Below are positions 9,745 through 20,334 of a DNA stretch of 64,000 bases, piece by piece. The translations under genes and the position numbers were made by a program. Below the pieces are notes generated by a model. The model did not search any database, was not told the origin of the DNA, and was given only the letters and a program-made list of their open reading frames with translations. The stretch comes from Prunus persica (Eukaryota > Streptophyta > Magnoliopsida > Rosales > Rosaceae): contig NC_034009.1 of assembly GCF_000346465.2 (NCBI RefSeq), forward strand, positions 32,777,251 to 32,841,250, in the 5' to 3' direction. How positions within the stretch are numbered: the stretch's first letter is position 1; each line of letters starts with the position of its first letter.

Positions 9745-10080
9745 TATTTACTGTATGGTGTAGGTTTATTACCCATACAACAGTATTTATTTAAAAGGGT
9801 GGTGCGGGTTTATCGTCCACGCCTTTACTTTTATTTAAATGTATGGAGCAGAATTAGTGCCCATACAAGCACCTTTACTTTATTGCAAATTTACTTTTAC
9901 TTAAAGTATGATGTGGAATTAACCCTCATACTTTATGAATTTAATTTACCGCACATTTAATTTTATTTAAGGTATGGAGCGGGATTAACGTCCATACAGC
10001 AAGCAATTTAATTTATGAATTTATTTTACCGCACATTTACATTTATTTAAAGTATGGTGCGTGTTTATCGTCCATACCAG
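9745..10080. repeat. Array of about six short hairpin units (GTATGG...CCATAC)
   Basis: Units such as GTATGGTGTAGG...CCCATAC (about 9753), GGTGCGGGTTTATCGTCC (about 9800), GTATGGAGCAGAATTAGTGC (about 9840), GTATGATGTGGAATTAACCC (about 9907), GTATGGAGCGGGATTAACG (about 9972) and GTATGGTGCGTGTTTATCG (about 10051) each end in a complement of their start. They are spaced by T/A-rich linkers containing TTTATTTAA. Noncoding. Confidence 0.75.
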
Positions 10081-10119
10081 TAATTTATTTACCAACAATT
10101 TATTTTATAGATTAATTGT

Positions 10120-11150
10120 GCTGTATGATGAGTTTTTACAGTATGCAGATCAGGACCAGAAGTTCCTTGATCCTCATCATACAATTACATCAGGACTTGA
10201 AGATCTCTGATGATGATATTAATATGAGAGCTGGCAGTCTCTCCGGTACTATATTTGTAAACATGTCATTGGACTTAAGGGTCCTTGATCCCTGACATGT
10301 AAATAAGGACCTGGGGTTCCTTAATGATGTAACAGTACTGTATTGGTTCATAGTGCCGTACACATGGATAATAATTGTACTGGCAAATGTACTGTACACA
10401 TGAATAGTGCCGTATACATGAATAGTGATGTATGCATAAATATTTAACATTTTGGGTAAACTGTCACTATTCAAAAGGGAACCTGCAGTTCCTTAAACTC
10501 ATGGATGAGCAATTAAATGAGATGCCAGAAGTTCCTCAAGATATGGACAATTATGTAAGGGCTTGAAGTCCAGAAATATGTACAGAAAATTGTAAAAATG
10601 TCCATACCATGAGAATATGTGATTTTGGCTTGAGGTTCAAAATCTAACAGTGTTGAGAACCTGAAGTTCCAACAATTAAATGGACAACCCTTGAGGTATT
10701 ATTGCAAATTGTGGTACGCCACATATTTCTTTGGCATAAGAGAATGATGAATTTAATAAAGTTCGATTCTGTTATAATCGACACCTCAAGGAAGAAATAT
10801 ATTTTGTGAATTCCGGTTGTTAAGAATACACCGTGAAATGGATAATATCAATATAAACCTCAAATGATGAATTGAGGCTCCCCACATATTTTGATATATC
10901 TGGGCCAGAAGCACATGGATTCAAATATATGAGAAATCCCAAATTTGAGGTTGTGGGTATATAGTAGTTAATGCTCTTCACTACTATATTACGATATTAT
11001 CGTAGCTTTTACTCAATTCATATTTCATGTCCATTTGAAAAGGGCGAATAAATTCTGAGTTTGTGTTTAGCCCAGGCCAAAAGTTCCATACGTTGAAATA
11101 TGAAATTTGGGAGAGTCGATGTGGTTATTTGAACCTATAAGGCACAAGGT
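10120..11150. repeat. Dispersed short palindromes of the CTTGAAGTTCC type
   Basis: Near-palindromic motifs recur at irregular spacing: CCAGAAGTTCCTTGATCC (10157), GGACTTAAGGGTCC (10271), GGACCTGGGGTTCC (10307), GGAACCTGCAGTTCC (10479), CCAGAAGTTCCTC (10526), GGCTTGAAGTCC (10559), GGCTTGAGGTTC (10627), GAACCTGAAGTTCC (10657), AAAGTTCC (11081) and AAGGTTCC (11143). Related GATTGAAGTCCC and GGTTAAAGTCCC versions occur at 13033 and 13110. No reading frame runs through them. Confidence 0.6.
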
Positions 11151-11296
11151 TCCAAACCATCATTTTGAAAAGACGTAAAAACCACAGGTGCAAGTTTAAG
11201 AATGTGCGCAATTATTATACCAGGAACATACAACAGATAGATTTTTTTTTCCACCTGCAATGAAGGTGCAGGCCCTGTAAAATCTATAAAATTACA

Positions 11297-11848
11297 TTAT
11301 GTTCTGGAAGCCTCTGAAGGAAGAGGACGACGCCTCTTAAGCTTAGCCATGAGCCTCTCGTGGTCTCCCAAAATTCTTTCATTGGAGACCTGCAGCATGT
11401 CTAGCCTTCTCAGTGTATCAACAGGGTACGAACTCATCAGTTTCAACAAGGCATTATTCTCTCCTTTAAGTTTCTCAACCTCCTGTTGAGACTCATGAAG
11501 CATTCTTTGGAGAGACGAATTTTCAGTTGTTAACCTCTCAACCTCGTTTGCTCTGGCACGCAAACGATCAGCCATGTTAAAAACAGAAGCAGCACTCTGA
11601 ATGCTAAAAGCCATTGAGTCATCAATAGCCTCTTCCTCAAATCTCTCTGTCAACAACATTTCATCCATTGGAATAATGAAATTCCTAGCTACTATGACAG
11701 CAGTAGCATCATTCATCATCACAGAATCATTAACTGTGAGATGACGATTTTGGGATACAAATGATGGACGCCAAACTTTGGCATCATTGGTAGTTGTGGG
11801 AGCATCATTTAAATTGAAATAATTTGGGCAGGAAGAAGAGGAAGCCAT
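11297..11848 (-). CDS. Antisense coiled-coil ORF inside the 6.1-kb LTR element
   Basis: Intact 183-residue frame on the strand opposite to the element. It starts MASSSSCPNYFNLNDAP, has an N-terminal segment with WRPSFVSQNRHLTVNDSV, then a heptad-rich coiled coil at about residues 85-165 (RARANEVERLTTENSSLQRM and LHESQQEVEKLKGENNALLK), and a basic tail KLKRRRPLPSEASRT. There is no catalytic motif, signal peptide or membrane segment. A TATA-like TATAGATA lies about 100 bp upstream on its own strand (near 11951-11958). Similar coiled-coil ORFs have, to my recollection, been seen in rosaceous repeats, but I cannot name a family. Its integrity inside an otherwise noncoding element suggests it is either recently acquired or maintained. 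Confidence 0.6.
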   Translation of the reverse strand: MASSSSCPNYFNLNDAPTTTNDAKVWRPSFVSQNRHLTVNDSVMMNDATAVIVARNFIIPMDEMLLTERFEEEAIDDSMAFSIQSAASVFNMADRLRARANEVERLTTENSSLQRMLHESQQEVEKLKGENNALLKLMSSYPVDTLRRLDMLQVSNERILGDHERLMAKLKRRRPLPSEASRT

Positions 11849-12960
11849 TTTAAGAAGGTTTAGAAGAAACTCTTAGAAAAACTAAAGTTTCAGAAAATGA
11901 AGGAAGTTGAGTTGAAACGCAGTTGCTCCAATCAAGTTTTGCAAAGGCAATATCTATAGGAGGAAATATGGCTACAGTTTCCAGGATCCCAATATTATCT
12001 CAGATCCCCATATTCTCTTTTTCTTTTTCAGATTCCAAAACTTCACGCGGCCTCCATTAATGTTTGTCGACACTTTCGGCGTTTTCAAGTATTATTTTCG
12101 TCAAAGCCGATCTTGCTTTACGGATTTCAAGGAGCTACTTTTTCAAAAGTATCCCGAGAATCTCGCAATTTTCCTATGGTTAATTTGAAATTCACCGGTT
12201 CTACCTATTCATTGTATTTGTGTATAAATGTGTTACTAATGAAATTTTCTTTGCAGAAGACATCCAGTTTACTCCATACCTAGTGATGCGATATCTACTT
12301 ATTTTTCTTATCAGTGAGCACTCAATATGCCCGAGAAGCAAGACTATCTCTGATCATCCATTCAGGAAGCAAGACTATCCCTGATCACGTTTCCGCTACA
12401 TCAGGAAACTGTGAAGGCGATCTTATGCTCTAATCTCCGGAAGTCCTTCTAGACTAGGAGATATGAGAGCTTATTGTCTGCTCCCACCAGCTTCCTTCCC
12501 TGATTGCTTACCTTACCTTGCAATCAATATCACATTTTTTTGCATTTTTTCTCTTTTTGTAACTCTCTGTTCATAAGAGATTTTATTTCTTTAGAATGAA
12601 CATCTGAAGAAAGAATCCATGAAGTGATCCTAAATCTGAGGGTTATTTGTTTTTGACAGAGAGAAGAATTGTGATTTTTGCTCTTGTAGGATATAACTAG
12701 ATCATCAAGCGCTACATTATATTTGCTGGGCCGATACAAGCTTGAATGATACTTGAGAAAAGTTTCTCCCACCTAAGGATGTAAGCAATACTTGTGTTAT
12801 TTTATGCTTATATACTTATTTGATACTTTATCTTGAAAGGTAACCAAATGGGAAGATATGTCCGTTCCAAAAGAATGGCTTGTATGTATCCATGAATTAT
12901 TAACGCAAATTTTACAGATTGTAAGTTGGATACATTGATAATACACTGCACAGATTAAAG
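11849..12960. other. Internal noncoding part of the 6.1-kb element
   Basis: Holds the presumed leader and promoter of the antisense ORF (11849-12000) and further unique-looking DNA, including the near-repeated GGAAGCAAGACTATC(T/C)CTGATCA at about 12336 and 12364. No domain is recognisable on either strand. Confidence 0.55.
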
Positions 12961-12974
12961 TCTCATAAGAACAG

Positions 12975-13200
12975 AATATGGGTATAGCAGTGATCAATAT
13001 GATGCACGCATGTTGCGTAGCAAATGATGTGGATTGAAGTCCCGAAAGGACAATCCTTTGACATGTCAATATTGATATTGTGCACGCCTAATGCATAGCA
13101 AATTATATGGGTTAAAGTCCCATAAATTAATTGACATGTATGTATTAATCTGTGGCATGCCTGCAGCATGACAGATATATGGGTTCTAAATGTTCCAACT
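12975..13200. repeat. Three diverged tandem units of 73-85 bp
   Basis: Units begin near 12985, 13063 and 13136. Each has a (G/A)TCAATAT or TATTAAT start, a GCACGC or GGCATGCC core with GCATAGCAAAT or GCATGACAGAT, and a GATTGAAGTCCC / GGTTAAAGTCCC / GGTTCTAAATGTTCC end. Noncoding. Confidence 0.65.
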
Positions 13201-13800
13201 CCCTAAATGGAGATTTTTCACGCCCTATGTAAAATAACGCTCCATTGGAGGTTATAATCCATATTCTCACATAATAAAAGCCCCCCCTGAAGTGGCTTGG
13301 GTACCCAAAAGAAAAGAAATACTTATAATTGATGCATGCACATGCAAATGAGAATGATGGGATCATGAATTGATGAATGGCAATTTTTAGTTTTGGAGTA
13401 ACTACTCAAATCATCAATGGGCTGTGTTGATTGGAACCACGTTCAATTATTAAATGTCGACAATATCATTGGCCAAAATGGAATGAGGTAATTCCATTAT
13501 AGATGAGAATGAACGTGAAAGAACAAACCCACAGTACGAACCCCAAAAGATGTTAATACTAAAATTTATACTTGGGTGTTCGGAATAAAAGGGAATATAC
13601 CTACTTTGTATGACACAATATTTCTGGCAGAAACAAGGAATGTTGGGTTTTCTCCATATTTACAGATTCAATTGTGCCTCCTTATTGCACATTTACGGAG
13701 ACCAACATGTTATCTTTAAGGGTTATTAAATGCACGGAGCATATCACCAGTAGTGATTCCCTAAAGATGTATAAATAGCTGGGTTAAAGCTATATAATGT

Positions 13801-14078
13801 ATCATAAAGTTTAATCCCTTTAAACAAAATCCTTGAAAGGATTGAAATTGCATGAAGCAAGTCCCTGAAAGACATGTGCCTGAAGCACAAAATCTGTACT
13901 CAATACTAATGTGCATAAATTGCCTCAATGAGTACATGTATCATAAAGTTTAATCCCTTTAAACAAAATCCTTGAAAGGATTGAAATTGCATGAAGCAAG
14001 TCCCTGAAGGACATGTGCCTGAAGCACAAAATCTGTACTCAATACTAATGTGCATAAATTGCCTCAGTGAGTACATGG
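13801..14078 (+). repeat. 139-bp tandem duplication
   Basis: ATCATAAAGTTTAATCCC starts at 13801 and again at 13940. The two 139-bp units differ at only a few positions (for example CCTGAAAGACAT against CCTGAAGGACAT) and both contain CCTTGAAAGGATTGAAATTG, a short palindrome. Confidence 0.9.
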
Positions 14079-14727
14079 ATTATAATGTGTTTGCAACACA
14101 TTAAAGCTTCTGAAGAGTTCAAGAAATATTTGTCTCGACTCAAAGATCGAGCATTATGCCAACGAGATTCTTGCTTATACTAAGAAAGTATTGAAACATT
14201 TTTATGAGGATTATCCGTTGGACACTTTAAGGATTTTCCGGAAGTATATTGGACCGTACATCATATTTTCCAGATAGAGCTCAACTCCATCACCATCATT
14301 TTGGGATGATGTGAGGCATATTTGATGCTATCTCCGCATAACACCATATACGGGCATATTTTTGAGTGAACTTACAAATAGCCCAAGTGTTATTAGATAT
14401 GCGGACTCTGGAAATCTCTATGGTCGCTTATTGGAAAAAGCTAGTCATGAAGTTTTCAGGGGGAGATATTCATCAGGGGAGCGTGGTATTAATAAAGACC
14501 TTCACCCACTGTACTCTTTTTCCTTCATCCAGGTTTTTATCCCATTGGATTTTTCCTGGCAAGGTTTTAACGAGGCAGTGTCGCACGTGTATCAATATAC
14601 ACAGAATTTTATGTTACACATGATTATGTACTCTTTTTTCCTTTGACCAGTTTTTGTCCCATTGGGTTTTACTGGCAAGGTTTTTAACGAGGCATATTCC
14701 ATATCATTTGTGGTCTCCAAGGGGGAG

Positions 14728-14884
14728 TGTTGTAAATAATAAGGTGGAGCCCACCTCCAATTGGAAGAGGCTTTGCCTACAAAAGGGTTCACACCCTTCA
14801 TTTGTAATGACAGAAATGAACAGAGAGAAAACATTCCCTTCTCTCCATCTTAATTCCCTCTCCAATTCCTCTAGATTTATAACA
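14728..14884 (+). repeat. 3' LTR, 157 bp
   Basis: Preceded by the polypurine tract CCAAGGGGGAG (14717-14727) and followed by the target duplication CTTTC (14885-14889). Confidence 0.95.
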
Positions 14885-14889
14885 CTTTC

Positions 14890-15805
14890 ATTAATTTTCT
14901 GGATGCAAATGATTTAACAAACCTTTTATTCTGGTGTTTGTGGTTGCCCCCTTGAACTATAGAAATTAGAAGTTAGGGAGTTGGGCTTTAAGTTTGGGCT
15001 TTAGGTGTGGATTCAAGTCAATTAAAAAACAAAGCCGAACCGATCATGCCAAATCAAAATCGAACCAAACCTCTCCTCCTAGAGGTAAAGCAGATGGGTA
15101 CGCTTACGCTGTATCGGGTCGTGGGTGTTTCAACATTCAATGCTGCCTAAATCTAAGTGGGTTAATGATCAAATCAAGCGGCTCAGAGATTTGTCCCGCA
15201 AGAGAGAAATACTGAAATAAATAAAACAGAGAGGAGGAAAAATTACCTTGAAAAAAACGAAAAAAAGAGAGAGAGGTGTTTTATTTTTTTGGTCGAAGAG
15301 AGAGAAGTCTTTGGCTTTCTGGGTTTGGTTGGATCTAAACAACCCGGAGACCAGTCCACGGAGAAACGAGAAAGGCGAGAAGAAGATCAACATCTCCTTT
15401 GCTGATTGCTTAACAAACGTTTAAGCATTTTATTATAAAAATGACGTGTTTTCGTTGTTCTGGTCGTCGTCCTCCTCCTCCTGATCCTTCTCTTTGGATT
15501 CCCCTAAGTTCCCCGTCTAGGTAATTACCCACGGCCTGCTCTTGGTTTTTTTCTGGGCGTTTGGCTTATGTGCTCTTAGTACCCAACTATAGTGTCACTC
15601 GGGATCTAGACTCGGATGTCAACTTCACTCCAACTGGTACATTATATTTGCATTTGCTATTTGTTATGCATATTTGCTTTCGTAAATTTCTCAACTGTGT
15701 CATATTATGTGATTGATTGATGTTGTTGGGTATGTTGAGATTTCATCCCTTTCTTTGCAACTGTTCGAATTAGCCCTAATAAAAGGCCACCAACAGCATA
15801 AGAAA
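14890..15805 (+). promoter_or_regulatory. Upstream region and probable 5' leader of the apyrase gene
   Basis: A TATA-like ATTATAAAAATG lies at about 15430. A pyrimidine-rich stretch (GTCGTCGTCCTCCTCCTCC) follows and leads to a good donor, CCGTCTAG|GTAATTACC, with the intron starting at 15521. This suggests a leader exon of roughly 15460-15520 and a leader intron ending shortly before the start codon; an acceptor such as CCAACAG (15796) or TTAG is possible but unresolved. The 6.1-kb retroelement inserted about 0.9 kb upstream of the start codon. Confidence 0.45.
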
Positions 15806-18800
15806 ATGGTGTTTAGTCGAATTGCCGATATAATTTCTTCTGCATCAAGTCGTTGGTCTAATCCTCAGGGTTCCACTGTATCTTCTCCTCCCAAAACGTG
15901 TGCCCATGCTTTTGCCTTTGCTAACCCTGCACGCAACAAGAACCATCTTCGACTCTCATCATCTCTCCAGGATTTCTCCTCTTATCATCAGCTCGATCCT
16001 GAAGATCCCCATCCCAGCATTGTGGCCCATTCCAAACACCCTCATTCCTTAGAGAGAGAAACTGCTGCCTCCAGCTTCTCAAAGGAGAAAGGACTGCCAG
16101 GAGGAGGAGTCCTACCTGCCTGCAACAAGTTGGTTCGAGCCCTGATGCTTCTGTGTTGTATCTTGTTGTTCGGTTTTCTAATTTATTTGATTTCCATGTT
16201 CATTTATTCTTATTGGTCTAAAGGAACTCCCAAATTTTATATTGTGCTTGATTGTGGAAGTACTGGAACTCGAGTTTATGTATATCAAGCATCCTTTGAT
16301 AATGCAAACGATGGCACTTTTCCTATTGCCATGAAGCCATTAACGGAAGGTCTTCAAAGAAAACCTAATTCACACACTGGTCGAGCTTATGATCGAATGG
16401 AAACTGAGCCTGGGCTTGACAAGTTGGTTCATAACGTTTCGGGCTTGAAGGCTGCAATAAAACCACTTATTCGATGGGCAGAGAAGCAAATCCCAGAGAA
16501 GGCGCATAAAACAACCTCGCTTTTCCTTTATGCTACTGCAGGGGTTCGCAGACTGCCGAGTGTCGATTCAAAGTGGCTTCTAGACAATGCATGGTCTATA
16601 CTCAAGAATTCACCTTTCTTGTGCCAAAGAGACTGGGTTAAGATTATCAGTGGCCTAGAAGAAGCGTACTTTGGTTGGATAGCCCTCAACCATCATACGG
16701 GCATGCTGGGGGCCAGACCAAGAAAGCCAACATTTGGTGCACTTGACTTGGGTGGTTCATCGCTGCAGGTTACATTTGAGAGTAATGAACATGTGCGTAA
16801 CGAGACCAGTTTAAACCTTAGAATTGGGGCTGTGAACCATCATCTCACTGCATATTCTCTCCCGAGCTATGGTTTAAATGATGCATTTGACAAGTCTGTG
16901 GTTCATCTTTTGGAGAAGCTTCCAGAAATCACCAAGGCAGAACTAGTAAATGGGAAGGGAAAACTTAGGCACCCCTGCTTGCATTCCGGATACAAGGAGA
17001 AATATGTTTGTTCTGAATGTGTTTCTAAATTCCAAGAAGGTGGAAGCCCTGTGATTGCAAAAACGAGTTTGGGCAAAGGAGGAAGATCAGGGATTTCCGT
17101 GATGCTTAGTGGTGCTCCAAATTGGGATGAATGCAGTAAACTTGCAAGAATTGCTGTCAATTGGTCGGAATGGTCCAATAGAAACTCAGGAATTGATTGC
17201 GACTTGCAACCTTGTGCTCTTCCCGATGGTCTACCCCATCCTTATGGGAAATTCTTTGCAATTTCTGGATTTTTTGTGGTTTATCGGTTTTTCAATTTGA
17301 CTTCAGAGGCATCGCTTGATGATGTATTGGAAAAGGGTCGGGAGTTTTGCGAAAGAACTTGGGAAGTTGCAAAGAACAGTGTTGCTCCTCAGCCCTTCAT
17401 TGAACAGTACTGCTTTAGAGCACCATATATTGTATTCTTGTTGAGAGAGGGCTTGCACATTACAGATAATCATGTTATAATTGGGTCTGGAAGAATTACA
17501 TGGACACTTGGGGTTGCTCTGTTGGAAGCTGGGAAGGCACTTTCAACCAGATTGGGCCTTCGCACTTATGAAATATTCCAGATCAAGATCAACCCAATAT
17601 TTTTTATTGCAGTGCTGTTTATTTCGTTGCTTTTCCTCCTTTGTGCATTATCATGTGTTGGAAATTGGATGCCAAAATTTTTCTGGAGGTCATATCTCCC
17701 GCTGTTTAGGACTAATGGTGCATCTTCTGCATCCGTTCTGAGTATTCCATCGCCTTTTCGATTCCAGCGTTGGAGTCCTATTAGTCCTGGTAAACACTTT
17801 CCCAAGACTTCTAATGTGTGTGTAGTTCTGAAATAGTTCCCAAATGATACCGTTATATTTATGACAATTTTAACTTTATTTGTTCTAACTGTCTGTCTAC
17901 GATTATTCCTCGAGTGGTTTCCTTGTACAAGACATTAACTCATCATATCCACTTTCCGTAGATGTGAGTCACCCTGAGAATGTGATGCTAGGGTACACTG
18001 TTAGCATAACAACTAGATGAAAGGGGGTAGATTGAAGTGTTTAACAATCTTGTGCATGTCTGTAGGTTTTTCCTTTTTTTATTCTTTTTTTTTTTGATAG
18101 ATGAGGGAGGGGGAATTCAAACTGGGGATCTCTTCCAACGTTGGAAGAGAGGTACTACTAGACCAAGAGCAAGTTGGTGCATGTCTGTAGGTTTAAATAC
18201 AGCAAATTCGTTTTGGGCATGGATATAGAAACAAATTACAAGCAAATTGTCTTTCATCAGTTTATATTGTCTTATTTGTGTGCAGTTATGTCATGGAAAA
18301 TTGTTGTCTGGTGGAAAACTTTACTATAGATACGTTGATCTTTTGAACATAAAAGAGGAAATCAAATGGGGGGTTTAGATGCCAACTGGTTTCTCCTTGA
18401 CTTGATATGATTCCATGTATCACTATTATTCTTTTGTAAAAATTTATTTTCTTGGTTTATTACTTACAGTTTCCCAATTATTGTCACCATCCAGTTTCAA
18501 GCTATTGATCAAGTGATGCAATCTGGTAAAACTTCAAGATAATAATGGCGATATTATGCTATGACACACACTATCAATTTCTAAAAGGGGTAATTAGGAT
18601 ATCTTAATATATGCAGGGGGACTTAACTGAAAAAAAAGGGGGGAAATCTTGAAAAAGTTGAGAAAAATTCATGACCAAATTGAGATTTGAGTCCAACATG
18701 TGGGAACAAAAGTGTAGAGCCTTTATAATATTTGTACTATTAATCATTTGAAGTCAATGTCAACTTTGGCATTTCAGGGGATGGAAGAGTAAAGATGCCT

Positions 18801-19088
18801 CTAAGTCCAACAATTGCTGGTGGTGCGCAACGGAGACCATTTGGCTTGGGGGATAGTCTCAACAGTGGCGGTGGCATCCAGTTAATGGAGTCTTCCTTAT
18901 ACCCCTCCACAAGCAGTATGTCCCATAGTTATTCCTCAAATAATCTGGGCCAGATGCAATTTGACAGCAGTAGCATGGGTTCCTTTTGGTCTCCTCACAG
19001 ATCTCAGATGCATCTTCAAAGCAGGCGATCACAATCTCGAGAAGACCTCAATTCTTCACTGGCTGAGGCACACATGGTGAAAGTTTAG
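15806..19088 (+). CDS. APY7: Apyrase 7-like nucleoside di/triphosphatase (GDA1/CD39 family), two exons
   Basis: Coding exons 15806-17789 and 18778-19088 join in phase 1 (CCTG|GT...CAG|GG) and encode 764 residues. The start at 15806 (MVFSRIADII) matches the usual N terminus; an in-frame upstream ATG at 15713 lies in the probable leader intron. Apyrases hydrolyse NTPs and NDPs; the APY6/7 branch acts in Golgi or endomembranes and affects pollen exine and wall material. A membrane segment lies at about residues 109-137 and a second at about 597-619. All five apyrase regions are visible: VLDCGSTGTR (147), LYATAGVRRL (241), ISGLEEAYFGW (281), GALDLGGSSLQVTF (311) and FAISGFFVVYRFF (484). Exon 2 supplies the cytosolic Ser-rich tail DGRVKMPLSP...SREDLNSSLAEAH characteristic of APY7. 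Reading on past 17789 would give a false tail GKHFPKTSNVCVVLK. Confidence 0.95.
18070..18176 (-). mobile_element. SINE in the apyrase intron with 18-bp target duplication
   Basis: On the minus strand an A-box-like CTTGGTCTAGTAGTACC is followed by a B-box-like AGTTTGAATTCCCC and an A tail (T run on the plus strand at 18071-18096). Perfect 18-bp flanking repeats GTGCATGTCTGTAGGTTT lie at 18052-18069 and 18177-18194. This is one of the cleanest insertions in the window. Confidence 0.9.
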
Positions 19089-19342
19089 GGGATGCTCATC
19101 TGCATATTTTGGTATGTTCATTCCTTTCTTGTTCAAATTAAGATTTTCTTACTACAAGAAAGAAGAAATGAAAATCGCAATTGAAGTTTACCGTATTCCT
19201 TTGTAACATGTAGCCCATTAAAGCTGAGAAACAGACTGATGCATACCTGGAAAAATTCCAGTGCGGCTGCTAAACTAATGAACATAATGATGACTCTGCA
19301 CCTATGTCTCATTTTTTTGCACTTATATCTCTTGATTGTAAA

Positions 19343-19393
<51 letters not shown>

Positions 19394-20334
19394 TTCTCCT
19401 CTCATCCGGACGTCCACACGTTATTACTGTGCGGACGCCATTGTAAACAAGGAGGAAAGCAGAGAGGGATAATAGAAAATACATGGTGTTCGAATGGTAA
19501 TAACGTCCAGACGTCTGCATAGGAGAAAAGATATGTATATATATATATATATGTAAAATAGGAATAGGAAATAAAACATCTCCTTTGCTTGGGTATTTAT
19601 TTATTTATGATGACAGGTGCCAACTGTGACCAATTTTTGCGAGCAGAAACTTTATTTTCTTTTACGTGTTACTTAATCCTTAAATATGTTCTGTTGAATA
19701 TCAGTTTCTTTTTTTATTTTTTTTTAAATTTCTCGCGGGAGGAGGGGGCGAAGTGGTTTGTGGATCTAATGTTGAGCTGGCCTGATCTTTTAATTTCAAC
19801 AGATTGTTTTGCAGGCGAATTTTCCTGTTCCCCTTTGGCAGAAGGGGAATTCACCTGTTAACAAGGCCGTATTTCCTTGGGATTTGGGTCATGTTCACTG
19901 CTATCCTTCAGTGATTGTGAAATTATTTTTTGTGACGTCAGTCTTATTGGACTATCTTTTCACTCCCAAACGTCTTCAACTATTACATTCAATCAGGGGA
20001 GATCGGCTGAGCTAATACACGAGGCACCTGCCTGATCGGATCAGTCATCCAACTATCATAAGTTTTCAACACTATACATATGATACTAGTAGAGGAGTCT
20101 TTCATTGAAATTAGCAGTCAATTAACACAGAATTTTCCTCCTCCGTGGGTTAGCAAATGTTGACATGAAAAGTGATGACAGATGATTGCAGCAATTATAG
20201 TAAGATATACAAGTCCTCTCTTATACAACCACTTACTGTTTAAATAGTTGTATACGTACTTTTATTCTTTAAATTTCGACATTAAAATCGAAGGAATGAA
20301 AAGAGAAAACCAAAATCGCAGCCTCTACTCAAAT
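19089..20334. other. Apyrase downstream region
   Basis: Contains the presumed 3' UTR, a (TA)n microsatellite (about 19347-19388), a MITE (19394-19527) and otherwise noncoding DNA. The open frame at 19589-19861 has no protein features that I trust. Confidence 0.6.
19394..19527. mobile_element. MITE with about 30-bp imperfect terminal inverted repeats, inserted in TA repeat
   Basis: The left end TTCTCCTCTCATCCGGACG... continues to CACGTTATTA. The reverse complement of the right end reads TTCTCCTATGCAGACGTCTG and then GACGTTATTA. Both flanks are TA microsatellites, fitting insertion at TA. A diverged relative lies at about 21516-21633. Confidence 0.75.

Larger units (their letters stand above)
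8780..14884 (+). mobile_element. Young non-autonomous LTR retrotransposon (6.1 kb, LARD type) carrying captured DNA
   Basis: LTRs of 157 bp at 8780-8936 and 14728-14884 run TGTTGTAAATAATAAGG to TCTAGATTTATAACA. In my reading they differ at one base (C/T in CCATCTCAATTCCC). A primer-site-like CGTTATCAGCACGA follows the left LTR, and a polypurine tract CCAAGGGGGAG precedes the right LTR. The 5-bp duplication CTTTC lies at 8775-8779 and 14885-14889. No gag, protease, integrase or RT domain was found in 5.8 kb of internal DNA. Instead it holds a CBSX5-like gene fragment, a hairpin array, dispersed palindromes, an antisense ORF and tandem repeats. The 3' internal part has the CCCATTGGGTTTTACTGGCA type of sequence seen upstream of copia polypurine tracts, suggesting copia ancestry. 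Confidence 0.93.

Noticed and set aside
15713..15805. Upstream ATG extending the apyrase by 31 residues
   Set aside because: The extension does not resemble the family N terminus and probably lies in the leader intron; MVFSRIADII is the typical start.
17790..17836. Apyrase ending at 17836 with tail GKHFPKTSNVCVVLK
   Set aside because: A GT donor at 17790 and an in-phase exon at 18778 give the conserved APY7 tail instead.
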